Shown here: positions 25,125 to 36,345 of the stretch, piece by piece
Layout: the number at the start of each line of letters is the position of its first letter
Numbering within the stretch: position 1 is the stretch's first letter
Assembly (NCBI RefSeq): GCF_042685745.1
Contig: NZ_JBHUNT010000001.1
Location: 5,270,001 to 5,334,000 of the forward strand
Reading direction: 5' to 3'
From: Prauserella_A oleivorans
GTDB lineage: Bacteria > Actinomycetota > Actinomycetes > Mycobacteriales > Pseudonocardiaceae
Length of the DNA stretch: 64,000 bases
The notes under the pieces: generated by a model
The model's database searches: none
Seen by the model: only the letters and a program-made list of their open reading frames with translations
What the model was told of the DNA's origin: nothing
Program-made: the position numbers and the translations under genes

Positions 25125-25397
25125 ATGCCTCAGGCCAGCAACGACGCCGATCTGAATCATCGTGAACGCGCCACCCTGATGGCCATCGCCGAGGGCGGCG
25201 CGGAACTCACGAGCAGCTGTGAACCCGACCTGTTCATCGACGGGCTCGCGTGCTGCGATCAAGCGACCGTGCACAGTCTCGCCCGGCGTGGCTATATCGC
25301 CCCGGCCTTCACCGCCCGCAAGGGCCAGCGTGTGCCCGCGGTACTCACCGAGGCGGGTCGCGCCGCACTCGGCCTGGCCGCGACCGCCGCGGCCTGA
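25125..25397 (+). CDS. Small winged-helix-like protein, unknown
   Basis: A 90-residue protein starting MPQASNDADLNHRERATLMA, with an excellent ribosome site (CAAGGAGG) ahead of the ATG at 25125. The part DQATVHSLARRGYIAPAFTARKG then RVPAVLTEAGRAALGLA looks like the recognition helix, wing and closing helix of a MarR/PadR-type winged helix, but it is short and the N-terminal portion carries three cysteines (SSCEPDLF, LACCDQ). A DNA-binding role is possible but unproven. It has its own promoter-like sequence. I do not recognise a named family. Confidence 0.7.
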   Translation: MPQASNDADLNHRERATLMAIAEGGAELTSSCEPDLFIDGLACCDQATVHSLARRGYIAPAFTARKGQRVPAVLTEAGRAALGLAATAAA

Positions 25398-25833
25398 CCG
25401 GGTGGTTCGACCACCGATCGCCGACGTATCGTCGCTGGTCAGCGGCTCGCCGGAAGATCAACCATCTGACGCGCCCCGCGTCAATCCCGCAGTGTTGTTT
25501 CCCACGTGCGACCGCTGACCATTCCCGATAACGGCGATTTCACATTACTGTCATAAGACCGGCAAACCCCGGGAGCCTTTCGCGCGCGCCGGATCAGCAG
25601 GCGAACCCTGCGCACCGGCCGGTACGCGCTGCGCTCACTGACGAGCCGCACGCAACAGCCGCACAACGGAGTGTGGTCGACACGTCGATGTCGCATGCCC
25701 ACTTCGGGCTGACCGCCATCGGCAAGTCCCCTACTGACCATCGCGACACCAGGCCGGACCGTTAACCGACCGGGCTCACCCGATCGGTTAACCGCCCGGC
25801 CTGATCGTGCCGAGCCAAGGAGGGCGGCAAGCC
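25398..25833. promoter_or_regulatory. Long spacer upstream of gltB
   Basis: A 436-bp spacer. A short hairpin (GGTGGT-TCG-ACCACC, 25401-25415) just after the previous stop may be a weak terminator. GTTTC-N6-GCGAC at 25497-25512 is one base away from a GlnR-type half-site pair in reverse orientation. An A/T-rich patch (GATTTCACATTACTGTCATAAGACC, about 25539-25562, split here only for description) is the likeliest promoter core. A strong inverted repeat is annotated at 25761-25792. I see no gene: the minus-strand frame here is antisense noise. Confidence 0.35.
25761..25792. promoter_or_regulatory. 14-bp inverted repeat upstream of gltB, putative operator
   Basis: GTTAACCGACCGGG (25761-25774), CTCA, CCCGATCGGTTAAC (25779-25792): the arms are complementary at 13 of 14 positions, with a GTTAAC palindrome in each arm 26 bases apart. 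The site ends 42 bases before the gltB GTG at 25834. This spacing and symmetry fit a dimeric regulator site, or a 5'-UTR hairpin if transcription starts further upstream. Confidence 0.5.
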
Positions 25834-30358
<4,525 letters not shown>

Positions 30359-30366
<8 letters not shown>

Positions 30367-30442
30367 CAATCGCGAAGCCCACGCCATGACCGCCGACGGG
30401 GTGCGGGTCACCCGCAAGACACAGGAGGCGGCTCATGGCTGA
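30359..30442 (+). other. 27-codon ORF between gltB and gltD made by a duplicated junction
   Basis: The 19 bases GGAGGCGGCTCATGGCTGA occur twice, at 30348-30366 (end of gltB) and 30424-30442 (start of gltD), 76 bp apart. The first copy's ATG (30359) opens a frame of 27 codons, MADNREAHAMTADGVRVTRK plus TQEAAHG, that stops with the same TGA context (30440-30442) inside the second copy. Each junction has a stop overlapping the next start's first codons and its own GGAGG. The peptide ends in the same residues (EAAHG) as GltB. Whether it is translated is unknown; it may only relay ribosomes to gltD. Confidence 0.5.
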
Positions 30443-31886
30443 CCCCAAGGGATTCCTCACGACCAAGCGGGAGACGCCGAAGTCGCGTCCCGTGGACGTC
30501 CGGATCAAGGACTGGCGCGAGGTCTACGAGGACTTCGAGCGGTCCAAGCTCACCCAGCAGGCGGGCCGCTGCATGGACTGCGGCATCCCGTTCTGTCACC
30601 AGGGCTGCCCGCTGGGCAACCTGATCCCGGAGTGGAACACGCTGACGTGGCGGGACGACTGGCGCGACGCCATCGAACGTCTGCACGCCACGAACAACTT
30701 CCCGGAGTTCACCGGCACGCTGTGCCCGGCTCCGTGCGAGACGGCGTGCGTGCTCGGGATCAACGACGACCCGGTGACCATCAAGCGGGTCGAGATCTCG
30801 ATCATCGACCGCGCGTGGGACGAAGGCTGGGTCACGCCGCAGATCCCGGAGACGAAGACGGGCAAGAAGGTCGCGGTCGTCGGCTCCGGGCCGTCCGGGC
30901 TCGCGGCGGCCCAGCAGTTGACGCGGGCCGGGCACGACGTCGTGGTGTTCGAGCGCGCCGACGCGATCGGCGGGCTGCTGCGCTACGGCATCCCCGAGTT
31001 CAAGATGGAGAAGCGCCGGCTCGACCGCAGGCTGGAGCAGATGCGCGCCGAGGGCACGCAGTTCCGCACGGGCGTGAACGTCGGCGTGGACATCACGGCG
31101 GACCAGCTGCGGGAGGAGTACGACGCGATCGTGCTCGCCGGTGGCGCGACGGCATGGCGGGACCTGCCGGTTCCCGGCCGTGAGCTGCCGGGTGTCCACC
31201 AGGCGATGGAGTACCTGCCGTTCGCCAACCGGGTCGCCGCGGGCACGCTCGACGAGCCTCCGATCAGCGCGGCGGGCAAGGACGTCGTGGTGATCGGCGG
31301 TGGCGACACCGGCGCCGACTGTGTCGGCACGGCGCACCGGCAGGGCGCTCGGTCGGTGACTCAGCTGGAGATCATGCCGAAGCCGCCGGAGTCGCGTTCG
31401 GACGCTCACCCGTGGCCGACCTACCCGATGATCTACCGGGTCTCCTCGGCGCACGAGGAGGGCGGCGAGCGGCTGTACTCGGTGAACACGCAGGAGTTCC
31501 TCGCCGACGACGAGGGCAACCTGCGCGCGCTGCGGCTGGTCGAGGTCCGCAACGAGGGCGGCAAGTTCGTCCCCGTGGAGGGCACCGAGCGGGAGCTGCC
31601 CGCCCAGCTGGTGCTGCTCGCGATGGGCTTCGTGGGCCCGCAGCGGGAGGGTCTGCTGGAGCAGCTCGGGGTGGAGCTCGATGAGCGCGGCAACGTCGCG
31701 CGCGACGCCTCGTTCAAGACGAGCCTGGACAAGGTGTTCGTGGCGGGCGACATGGGCCGTGGCCAGTCGCTGATCGTGTGGGCGATCGCCGAGGGCCGCT
31801 CGGCGGCCGCGGGCGTGGACGCCTACCTGACGGGCCGTGACCTGCTGCCCGTACCGATCGCACCGACGGATCGCCCCATCTCGTAA
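30435..31886 (+). CDS. gltD: Glutamate synthase (NADPH), small subunit
   Basis: The 483-residue flavoprotein subunit that takes electrons from NADPH and passes them through Fe-S clusters to GltB. The N-terminal cysteines for two 4Fe-4S clusters are in RCMDCGIPFCHQGCPLGN and LCPAPCETACVLGI. The FAD-binding Rossmann motif is VAVVGSGPSGLAAAQQLTRAG, followed by ERADAIGGLLRYGIPEFKME, and the NADPH motif is VVVIGGGDTGADCVG. The C-terminal FAD motif KVFVAGDMGRGQSLIVWAIAEG is complete. ATG at 30435 lies 10 bases after GGAGG in the repeated junction. A strong hairpin begins eight bases after the stop. Confidence 0.97.
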   Translation: MADPKGFLTTKRETPKSRPVDVRIKDWREVYEDFERSKLTQQAGRCMDCGIPFCHQGCPLGNLIPEWNTLTWRDDWRDAIERLHATNNFPEFTGTLCPAPCETACVLGINDDPVTIKRVEISIIDRAWDEGWVTPQIPETKTGKKVAVVGSGPSGLAAAQQLTRAGHDVVVFERADAIGGLLRYGIPEFKMEKRRLDRRLEQMRAEGTQFRTGVNVGVDITADQLREEYDAIVLAGGATAWRDLPVPGRELPGVHQAMEYLPFANRVAAGTLDEPPISAAGKDVVVIGGGDTGADCVGTAHRQGARSVTQLEIMPKPPESRSDAHPWPTYPMIYRVSSAHEEGGERLYSVNTQEFLADDEGNLRALRLVEVRNEGGKFVPVEGTERELPAQLVLLAMGFVGPQREGLLEQLGVELDERGNVARDASFKTSLDKVFVAGDMGRGQSLIVWAIAEGRSAAAGVDAYLTGRDLLPVPIAPTDRPIS

Positions 31887-31893
31887 CGGGTGC

Positions 31894-31935
31894 CGACGGG
31901 AGTGGCCGGCACACGCGTGTCGGCCACTCCCGTCG
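31894..31935 (+). terminator. Hairpin terminator after gltD
   Basis: A perfect 15-bp inverted repeat (CGACGGGAGTGGCCG at 31894-31908 and its complement at 31921-31935) starts seven bases after the gltD stop codon. The 12-base loop contains the palindrome ACACGCGTGT. No T-tract follows, as is common in actinobacterial intrinsic terminators. The right arm overlaps the first unit of 21-bp repeat cluster B. Confidence 0.7.
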
Positions 31936-32023
31936 CCGTGTCCGCCGCTGCGGTGCCGAGAGCTACGCCAACCGCCAACACGACGACACAGAGCGCAGAC
32001 ACGGTGACACAGGAAGCAGACAC
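31917..32023. repeat. 21-bp repeat cluster B, two units in each orientation
   Basis: Two units read on + (31917-31937 and 31938-31958, both starting GTGTC and carrying GCC) and two read on - (31982-32002 and 32003-32023, both ending GCAGACAC). They face each other across a 23-base centre, so the cluster is an imperfect inverted repeat. It is the only cluster with both orientations. It fills the gap between gltD and the small cysteine-rich gene and merges with hairpins on both sides. Confidence 0.65.
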
Positions 32024-32066
32024 GGCGGAGGCCACCGTCCGGTGCTGGACGGTGGCCTCCGCTGTG
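32021..32066. terminator. Bidirectional hairpin terminator between gltD and the small cysteine-rich gene
   Basis: An inverted repeat of 20 bp per arm with a single G-T pair: 32021-32040 and 32047-32066, with the 6-base loop GGTGCT. The innermost 14 bp (GGAGGCCACCGTCC and complement) are perfect. It lies seven bases from the stop (32074) of the minus-strand gene and beyond the gltD terminator, so it can end transcription coming from the right, and act as a second stop for gltD readthrough. Confidence 0.75.
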
Positions 32067-32073
32067 GGTGTGG

Positions 32074-32289
32074 TCAGGCCGGAACCGGCGCCGCTCCCAG
32101 GTTCTCGAGGTTGCCCGCCTTGGCTTCGGCGACGAGATCGTTCCACTGGTCCAGGCTCATCTGGATGCGCTGGCCGAAGTCGTCGGTGATGACGACGCGC
32201 TTGTCCTCCGGTGCGTCGTGGTCGTAGTACAGCTCGGGGCAGCCGCAGTTGCAGTTGCCGCAGAACGTGGCGACGTGGTGCATGGCCAT
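32074..32289 (-). CDS. Small cysteine-rich protein beside the cobalt transporter genes
   Basis: A 71-residue protein. The N-terminus carries HH at residues 4-5 and four cysteines, Cys10, Cys13, Cys15 and Cys17, in FCGNCNCGCPELYYD; this dense set looks able to hold a metal or cluster. The rest reads DKRVVITDDFGQRIQMSLDQ then WNDLVAEAKAG, a strand-helix domain. I recall similar small actinobacterial proteins but no assigned function. ATG at 32289 is chosen, with AAAGGA eight bases upstream; ATG 32283 is alternative. It lies back to back with the riboswitch-controlled cbtBA genes and has a 13-bp hairpin in its leader. A cobalt or zinc link is inference only. Confidence 0.75.
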   Translation of the reverse strand: MAMHHVATFCGNCNCGCPELYYDHDAPEDKRVVITDDFGQRIQMSLDQWNDLVAEAKAGNLENLGAAPVPA

Positions 32290-32327
32290 GTGGAGTCCTT
32301 TCCGACGACAGTGCTGGAGTGCCGGGG

Positions 32328-32370
32328 ACGCCGGGCAGGTGGTCCCTCCTCGGGCGGACCTGCCCGGCGT
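32328..32370 (-). promoter_or_regulatory. 13-bp hairpin in the leader of the small cysteine-rich gene
   Basis: ACGCCGGGCAGGT (32328-32340) and its exact complement (32358-32370) flank a 17-base loop. The structure ends 38 bases before the ATG at 32289, so on the minus strand it would form in the 5' leader. It may be an attenuator-type terminator, a regulator site, or mRNA-stabilising. No consensus riboswitch motif overlaps it. The remainder of 32371-32511 shows no feature I can name. Confidence 0.5.
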
Positions 32371-32511
32371 GGTCCGACGCCGAGCAGGTCGCGAGGGAGC
32401 GCGGCCGGGTTCCGGCGCAGGGCCGCGATCACCCTTTCGTGCGTCTACTTCGGAGATATCCGGGCGGCGACACCGGAGAACACTCGCCGGCACGCGTCGC
32501 AGACGATCACG

Positions 32512-32539
32512 TTGACACCCGGCGGACTGCGCACATAGC
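32512..32539 (+). promoter_or_regulatory. Promoter for the cbtB riboswitch transcript
   Basis: A consensus -35 TTGACA (32512-32517), a 16-base spacer, and CATAGC (32534-32539) as -10. A start a few bases downstream (about 32546) would place the whole cobalamin riboswitch at the transcript's 5' end, as expected. Confidence 0.6.
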
Positions 32540-32544
32540 CTCGA

Positions 32545-32640
32545 CGAGCTACCGCGATGTCGGCCGGAAGCCGGTGAGAATCCGCACGGTCGCGCCACTG
32601 TAACCGAGTTCGCTCGGGAGTCAGACCCGCCGGCATCGCC
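32545..32640 (+). ncRNA. Cobalamin riboswitch upstream of cbtB-cbtA
   Basis: The conserved core is visible: CGGCCGGAAGCCGGTGAGAA, followed by TCCGCACGG and the B12 box CGCGCCACTGTAACCGAG, and then the closing GGGAGTCAGACC. These match the cobalamin riboswitch consensus (GCCGGTG-GAA-TCC, GCCACTG, GAGTCAG). It lies 40-140 bases before the cbtB ATG (32683). The SD of cbtB (AGGAGG, 32671-32676) is close behind, so B12 probably represses translation or elongation of the cobalt uptake genes. Confidence 0.88.
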
Positions 32641-32682
32641 ACCGTTTCCGAGCGGGCCGCGTCAAGCCCGAGGAGGTTGCCG

Positions 32683-32901
32683 ATGTCGCAGGCGAGCGTC
32701 ACCGCCGTCCCGAATCCGCGCCAGATCCGCATTCCGCTCCGGGAGATCCTGCCGTGGGCGATCTTCGCGAGCGTGCTCGCGGTGCTGATCCTCTTCTTCG
32801 TCAGCACCGAGGCGGGCGCGGTCGAGCTGTTCGCCACGGACGGGTTCGTCCACGAGTTCGTCCACGACGGCCGGCACCTGCTGGCCTTCCCCTGCCACTG
32901 A
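32683..32901 (+). CDS. cbtB: Cobalt transporter subunit CbtB
   Basis: A 72-residue protein with one membrane helix (ILPWAIFASVLAVLILFFV) and a conserved C-terminal histidine-rich tail FVHEFVHDGRHLLAFPCH, the hallmark of CbtB proteins, in which the histidines may bind cobalt. ATG at 32683 follows AGGAGG by six bases; TTG 32677 lies inside the SD and is rejected. It is under the riboswitch and 12 bases upstream of cbtA, with which it should form the transporter. Confidence 0.9.
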   Translation: MSQASVTAVPNPRQIRIPLREILPWAIFASVLAVLILFFVSTEAGAVELFATDGFVHEFVHDGRHLLAFPCH

Positions 32902-32913
32902 GCGGGGGAGACC

Positions 32914-33657
32914 ATGATGAGGACCTTGCTGGTCCGCGGCATGCTCGCGGGCCTGGCCGCGGGTGTGCTCGCGACCGTGTTCGCCTACGTCGCCGGCGAA
33001 CCCTCCGTGGACGCCGCGATCGGGCTGGAGGAATCGGCGCACGCCGCACACGGTCACCACCACGGTGAGGACGCGCTCGTCGACCGCGGCACGCAGCGCA
33101 GCCTCGGCCTGTTCACCGGCATCGCCGGGTACGCCGTCGCGATGGGCGGGCTGTTCGCCATCGTCTTCGCCGTCCTGCACGGCCGCGTGACCACGACGCT
33201 GCGGCCCCGGGTGTCCGCGGTGCTGCTGGCGGCGAGCGCATTCGCGGTGGTGGTGCTGGTGCCGTTTCTGAAGTACCCCGCGAATCCGCCGGCGGTCGGC
33301 CAAGACGGCACGATCGGTGACCGCACGGCGCTGCACTTCGGGTTCCTCGCGCTGTCCCTCGTGGCGGCGCTCCTCGCCGCGGCGACCAGCCGTACGCTGG
33401 CCGACCGGTTCGGCGCGGGACCGGGTGCACTGCTCGGCATCGGCGGCTATGTCGCCGTGATGGCCGTGTGCGGCGCGCTGCTGCCCGCGGTCGACGAGGT
33501 GCCGCCCGAGTTCCCGGGCTCGCTGCTGTGGGACTTCCGGGTGGCCTCGCTGGGCACGCAGGTGGTGCTGTGGGGCACGCTCGGCCTCGTGTTCGGTCCG
33601 CTCGCCGACCGGGTGCTGCGTCCGGCTCCCGCCGAGGTCGCGGCAGGTCAGCGATAA
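32914..33657 (+). CDS. cbtA: Cobalt transporter subunit CbtA
   Basis: A 247-residue membrane protein of the CbtA family. Hydrophobic helices include LVRGMLAGLAAGVLATVFAY, LGLFTGIAGYAVAMGGLFAI, VSAVLLAASAFAVVVLVPF, HFGFLALSLVAALLAA, LLGIGGYVAVMAVCGALL and QVVLWGTLGLVFGPL. A metal-binding stretch AHAAHGHHHGEDA is in the first outer loop, and FLKYPANPPAVG is the family signature. With CbtB it is predicted to import cobalt for corrin synthesis. Start ATG at 32914 (ATG 32917 alternative). The stop overlaps the 3' end of the convergent cobD by 10 bases. Confidence 0.92.
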   Translation: MMRTLLVRGMLAGLAAGVLATVFAYVAGEPSVDAAIGLEESAHAAHGHHHGEDALVDRGTQRSLGLFTGIAGYAVAMGGLFAIVFAVLHGRVTTTLRPRVSAVLLAASAFAVVVLVPFLKYPANPPAVGQDGTIGDRTALHFGFLALSLVAALLAAATSRTLADRFGAGPGALLGIGGYVAVMAVCGALLPAVDEVPPEFPGSLLWDFRVASLGTQVVLWGTLGLVFGPLADRVLRPAPAEVAAGQR

Positions 33658-34592
33658 GCCGCCCCGACGGCGACGGCCAGCGCCGCCAGACCCACCAGCC
33701 GCGACAGCCGCACCGACCGCCGAAGATCCGCAGGTCTCGGCGCGGGACCGTCGCCGAGCGTCCCGCGATCCTCGGTCCGGCCGCCGTAGCTGTTCGTGCC
33801 GCCGAGCCGGACGCCGAGCGCGCCGGCGAAAGCGGCCTCGACCGGTCCGGCGTTCGGGCTGGGGTGGCGGGCCGCGTCGCGTCGCCACGCACGCAACGCC
33901 CGCGCCGGCCTGCCGCCGACGAGCGGCGCCGCGACCGCCGCGGCCAGCGCGCTCAGCCGCGCGGGCACCAGGTTCGCGACGTCGTCGGCGCGAGCGGCTG
34001 CCCAGCCGAACCGTTCGTGCCGGGGCGAGCGGTGGCCGATCATCGCGTCGAGTGTGTTGAGCGCGCGGTAGCCGAGCAGACCGGGGATTCCGGCGAGCCC
34101 GCCCCAGAAAAGTGGCGCGACGACGGCGTCGGAGGTGTTCTCGGCGATCGACTCGGTGGCCGCGCGGGCCAGGCCCGTGCTGTCGAGCGGGTCGGCGTCG
34201 CGTCCGCACAGGTGCCCGAGGCGGGCGCGCGCAGCGGGGACGTCGCCGTCGTCGAGCAGTTGCGCCATGATCGCGCCCTCCCGCGCCAGGCCGGTGCCGC
34301 CGAGCACGGTCCACGTCGCGGCGGCGGTGACGGCGAATCGCGCGAGCGGGCGGGTGCGCGTCCCGGCCTGGAGGAGCGCTCCGGCGGCCGTCGCCGCGCC
34401 CGCGCACACGCCTGCATAGACAGCTCCCCGGCGCCTCGAGTCGGCCCACATGCGCTGTTCGAGCGCCCCCGCCGCCCTGCCGAACACGGCGACCGGATGC
34501 CCGCGCCGTGGATCTCCGAAGACCACGTCGGCGGCGTAACCTGCGACGATTCCCGCGGCGGTGACAGCTTGGGCACGGAACACAGCGCGCAC
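33648..34592 (-). CDS. cobD: Adenosylcobinamide-phosphate synthase (CobD/CbiB)
   Basis: A 314-residue membrane protein that attaches aminopropanol phosphate to adenosylcobyric acid. Signatures are DVVFGDPRRGHPVAVFG near the N-terminus, the central ATESIAENTSDAVVAPLFW, YRALNTLDAMIGHRSPRHERFG, and the C-terminal SPNAGPVEAAFAGALGVRLGG. Several hydrophobic helices are present. GTG at 34592 is chosen as start (GTG 34583 is possible); a longer frame to 35264 is antisense to cobU. The gene is divergent from cobU with about 20 bases between, so their promoters must overlap or lie in the coding parts. Confidence 0.93.
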   Translation of the reverse strand: MRAVFRAQAVTAAGIVAGYAADVVFGDPRRGHPVAVFGRAAGALEQRMWADSRRRGAVYAGVCAGAATAAGALLQAGTRTRPLARFAVTAAATWTVLGGTGLAREGAIMAQLLDDGDVPAARARLGHLCGRDADPLDSTGLARAATESIAENTSDAVVAPLFWGGLAGIPGLLGYRALNTLDAMIGHRSPRHERFGWAAARADDVANLVPARLSALAAAVAAPLVGGRPARALRAWRRDAARHPSPNAGPVEAAFAGALGVRLGGTNSYGGRTEDRGTLGDGPAPRPADLRRSVRLSRLVGLAALAVAVGAAYR

Positions 34593-34610
34593 CCTAGCCG
34601 GTGGGCAAGA

Positions 34611-35249
34611 ATGCCGACCATGATGAACGATCCGAGGCGACGGCTCCTCGAGTTCGTGGCCGATCGGCTGGAGACCGGCGCGGCGTTGCTGCGTGGTTAC
34701 GGCCGCCGTTTCCCGGGCCCCAGCAGGACGCTGGTCCTCGGTGGCGTGCGATCGGGCAAGTCGCGCCACGCCGAGCAGTTGATGTCCCGCTATCCCCACG
34801 TCACCTACGTTGCCTCCGGGCTGCCGCCCAGCGACGACGACCCGGAATGGGCGGCCCGGATCGCCGCCCACCGCGCTCGCAGACCCGCGCACTGGCGCAC
34901 GGTCGAGACCGCCGATCTCACCTCGGCGCTGCGCGAGTCCACCACACCCGTGCTCATCGACTGCCTCGGCACGTGGCTCTCCCGCGTGCTGGACGAGGTG
35001 GGTGCCTGGCACCAGCAGGACGGCTGGCAGCAACGCGTGGACGAACGGCTCCTGGCGTTCGTCGACGCGTGGCGGCAGGCCACGGTGCCGGTGGTGGCGG
35101 TGAGCAACGAGGTCGGCAGCGGCGTCGTGCCGCACACCGCGTCCGGCCGCATCTTCCGCGACGTCCTCGGCGCCCTCAACACCGAGGTGGCGTCGCATTC
35201 CGAGTCGGTCCGGCTCGTGGTGGCCGGGCGCGCACTGACGTTGACGTGA
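34611..35249 (+). CDS. cobU: Adenosylcobinamide kinase/adenosylcobinamide-phosphate guanylyltransferase
   Basis: A 212-residue bifunctional enzyme that phosphorylates cobinamide and adds GMP, giving adenosylcobinamide-GDP. The P-loop is LVLGGVRSGKSRHAEQLM at about residues 43-60. The motif VTYVASGLPPSDDDPEWAARIAAHRARRP contains the histidine region used in guanylylation, and LIDCLGTWLSRVL and AVSNEVGSGVVPHTASGRIFRD are the later signatures. The N-terminal 40 residues before the P-loop are longer than in many CobU. Start ATG could be 34611, 34620 or 34623; none has a strong SD. It begins the cobU-cobT-cobS unit. Confidence 0.93.
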   Translation: MPTMMNDPRRRLLEFVADRLETGAALLRGYGRRFPGPSRTLVLGGVRSGKSRHAEQLMSRYPHVTYVASGLPPSDDDPEWAARIAAHRARRPAHWRTVETADLTSALRESTTPVLIDCLGTWLSRVLDEVGAWHQQDGWQQRVDERLLAFVDAWRQATVPVVAVSNEVGSGVVPHTASGRIFRDVLGALNTEVASHSESVRLVVAGRALTLT

Positions 35250-35316
35250 CAAGGAGAGGCGCATGAGCCGTGATCGCGCCGCGCACGACCGGCCGGAAGG
35301 AGCAGGAGAGCCGATG
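35250..35316 (+). promoter_or_regulatory. Two stacked ribosome sites at the start of cobT
   Basis: AAGGAGAGGC at 35251-35260 precedes ATG 35263, and CAGGAGAG at 35303-35310 precedes ATG 35314. Both ATGs are in the same frame, 17 codons apart, so two forms of CobT could be made. Known CobT proteins usually begin near the second (MTYAIPALDE). Confidence 0.5.
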
Positions 35317-36345
35317 ACCTACGCCATCCCCGCGCTCGACGAACGGGCCCGCAGCGAGGCACAGGAGCGTCTCGACGGACTGGTCAAACCGCTCGGGGCG
35401 CTCGGCAGGCTGGAGGAGCTGGCGGCGTGGCTGTGTGCCGCGCACGGCACGGTGCCGCCGCGGCCGCTGGACGACGTGCGCGTGGTGGTGTTCGCGGGCG
35501 ACCACGGTGTGTCGGCCTCGGGCGCGGTGTCGGCGTATCCGAGGGAGCTCACGGCATCGATGGTGCGGGTGTTCCTGGCCGGCACCAGCGGCGTGAACGT
35601 CCTGGCCCGGCAGGTGGGCGCGCGCGTGCGCGTGCTCGACGTCGCCGTGGACGCCGACCTCGACGACGTACCCGAGGAGGTGCGTGCGGCGAAGATCCGT
35701 CGCGGGTCCGGCTCGATCGACGTCACCGACGCCCTGGAACCCGGTGAGGCCGCCCGTGCCTTCGCCGCGGGCAGACGGGTCGCGGACGACGAGATCGGCT
35801 CGGGCGCGGACCTGCTGATTCCCGGCGACATGGGCATCGGCAACACCACGGTGGCCTCGGCGCTCGTGGCCGCCGTGCTCGGGTTGCCCGCCGACGACGT
35901 CGTGGGCACCGGAACGGGCATCGACCAGGCGGGCCGGGCGCGCAAGGTCGCGGTGATCGAGCGGGCGCGAGCGCGCGCAGGCGAGCGGGTGAGCGACCCG
36001 TTCGAGTTGGTGACCGCGCTCGGCAGCGCGTGTACCGCAGCGACGGCGGGCTTTCTGGTGCAGGCCGCGGTGCGCGGGGTGCCGGTGGTCCTGGACGGCG
36101 TGTTCCCGTGCGCGGCGGCGCTCGTCGCCCGCGAGATCGCACCGGAGGCCGCCCGGTGGTGGCTGGCCGGGCACCGCTCGACCGAGCCCGCGCAGGCGTT
36201 CGCGCTCAAGGCGCTCGGTCTGGACCCGATCCTCGACCTCGGCCTGCGCCTCGGTGAGGGCAGTGGCGCGGTACAGGCGGTGCCGGTGCTGCGCAACGCG
36301 CGCGCGGTGCTCACCGAGATGGGCCGGCTCGCCGATCTTGCGTGA
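35263..36345 (+). CDS. cobT: Nicotinate-nucleotide--dimethylbenzimidazole phosphoribosyltransferase
   Basis: A 360-residue enzyme that makes alpha-ribazole phosphate from 5,6-dimethylbenzimidazole and nicotinate mononucleotide. Signatures are RLDGLVKPLGALGRLEELA, VVFAGDHGVSASGAVSAYPRE, GDMGIGNTTVASALVAAVLG, GTGTGIDQAG, and near the end the catalytic glutamate region LGLRLGEGSGAVQAVPVL. From ATG 35263 the first 17 residues (SRDRAAHDRPEGAGEP) are low-complexity; the second ATG at 35314 may be the main start. The gene lies 13 bases after cobU and runs into cobS. Confidence 0.95.
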   Translation: MSRDRAAHDRPEGAGEPMTYAIPALDERARSEAQERLDGLVKPLGALGRLEELAAWLCAAHGTVPPRPLDDVRVVVFAGDHGVSASGAVSAYPRELTASMVRVFLAGTSGVNVLARQVGARVRVLDVAVDADLDDVPEEVRAAKIRRGSGSIDVTDALEPGEAARAFAAGRRVADDEIGSGADLLIPGDMGIGNTTVASALVAAVLGLPADDVVGTGTGIDQAGRARKVAVIERARARAGERVSDPFELVTALGSACTAATAGFLVQAAVRGVPVVLDGVFPCAAALVAREIAPEAARWWLAGHRSTEPAQAFALKALGLDPILDLGLRLGEGSGAVQAVPVLRNARAVLTEMGRLADLA

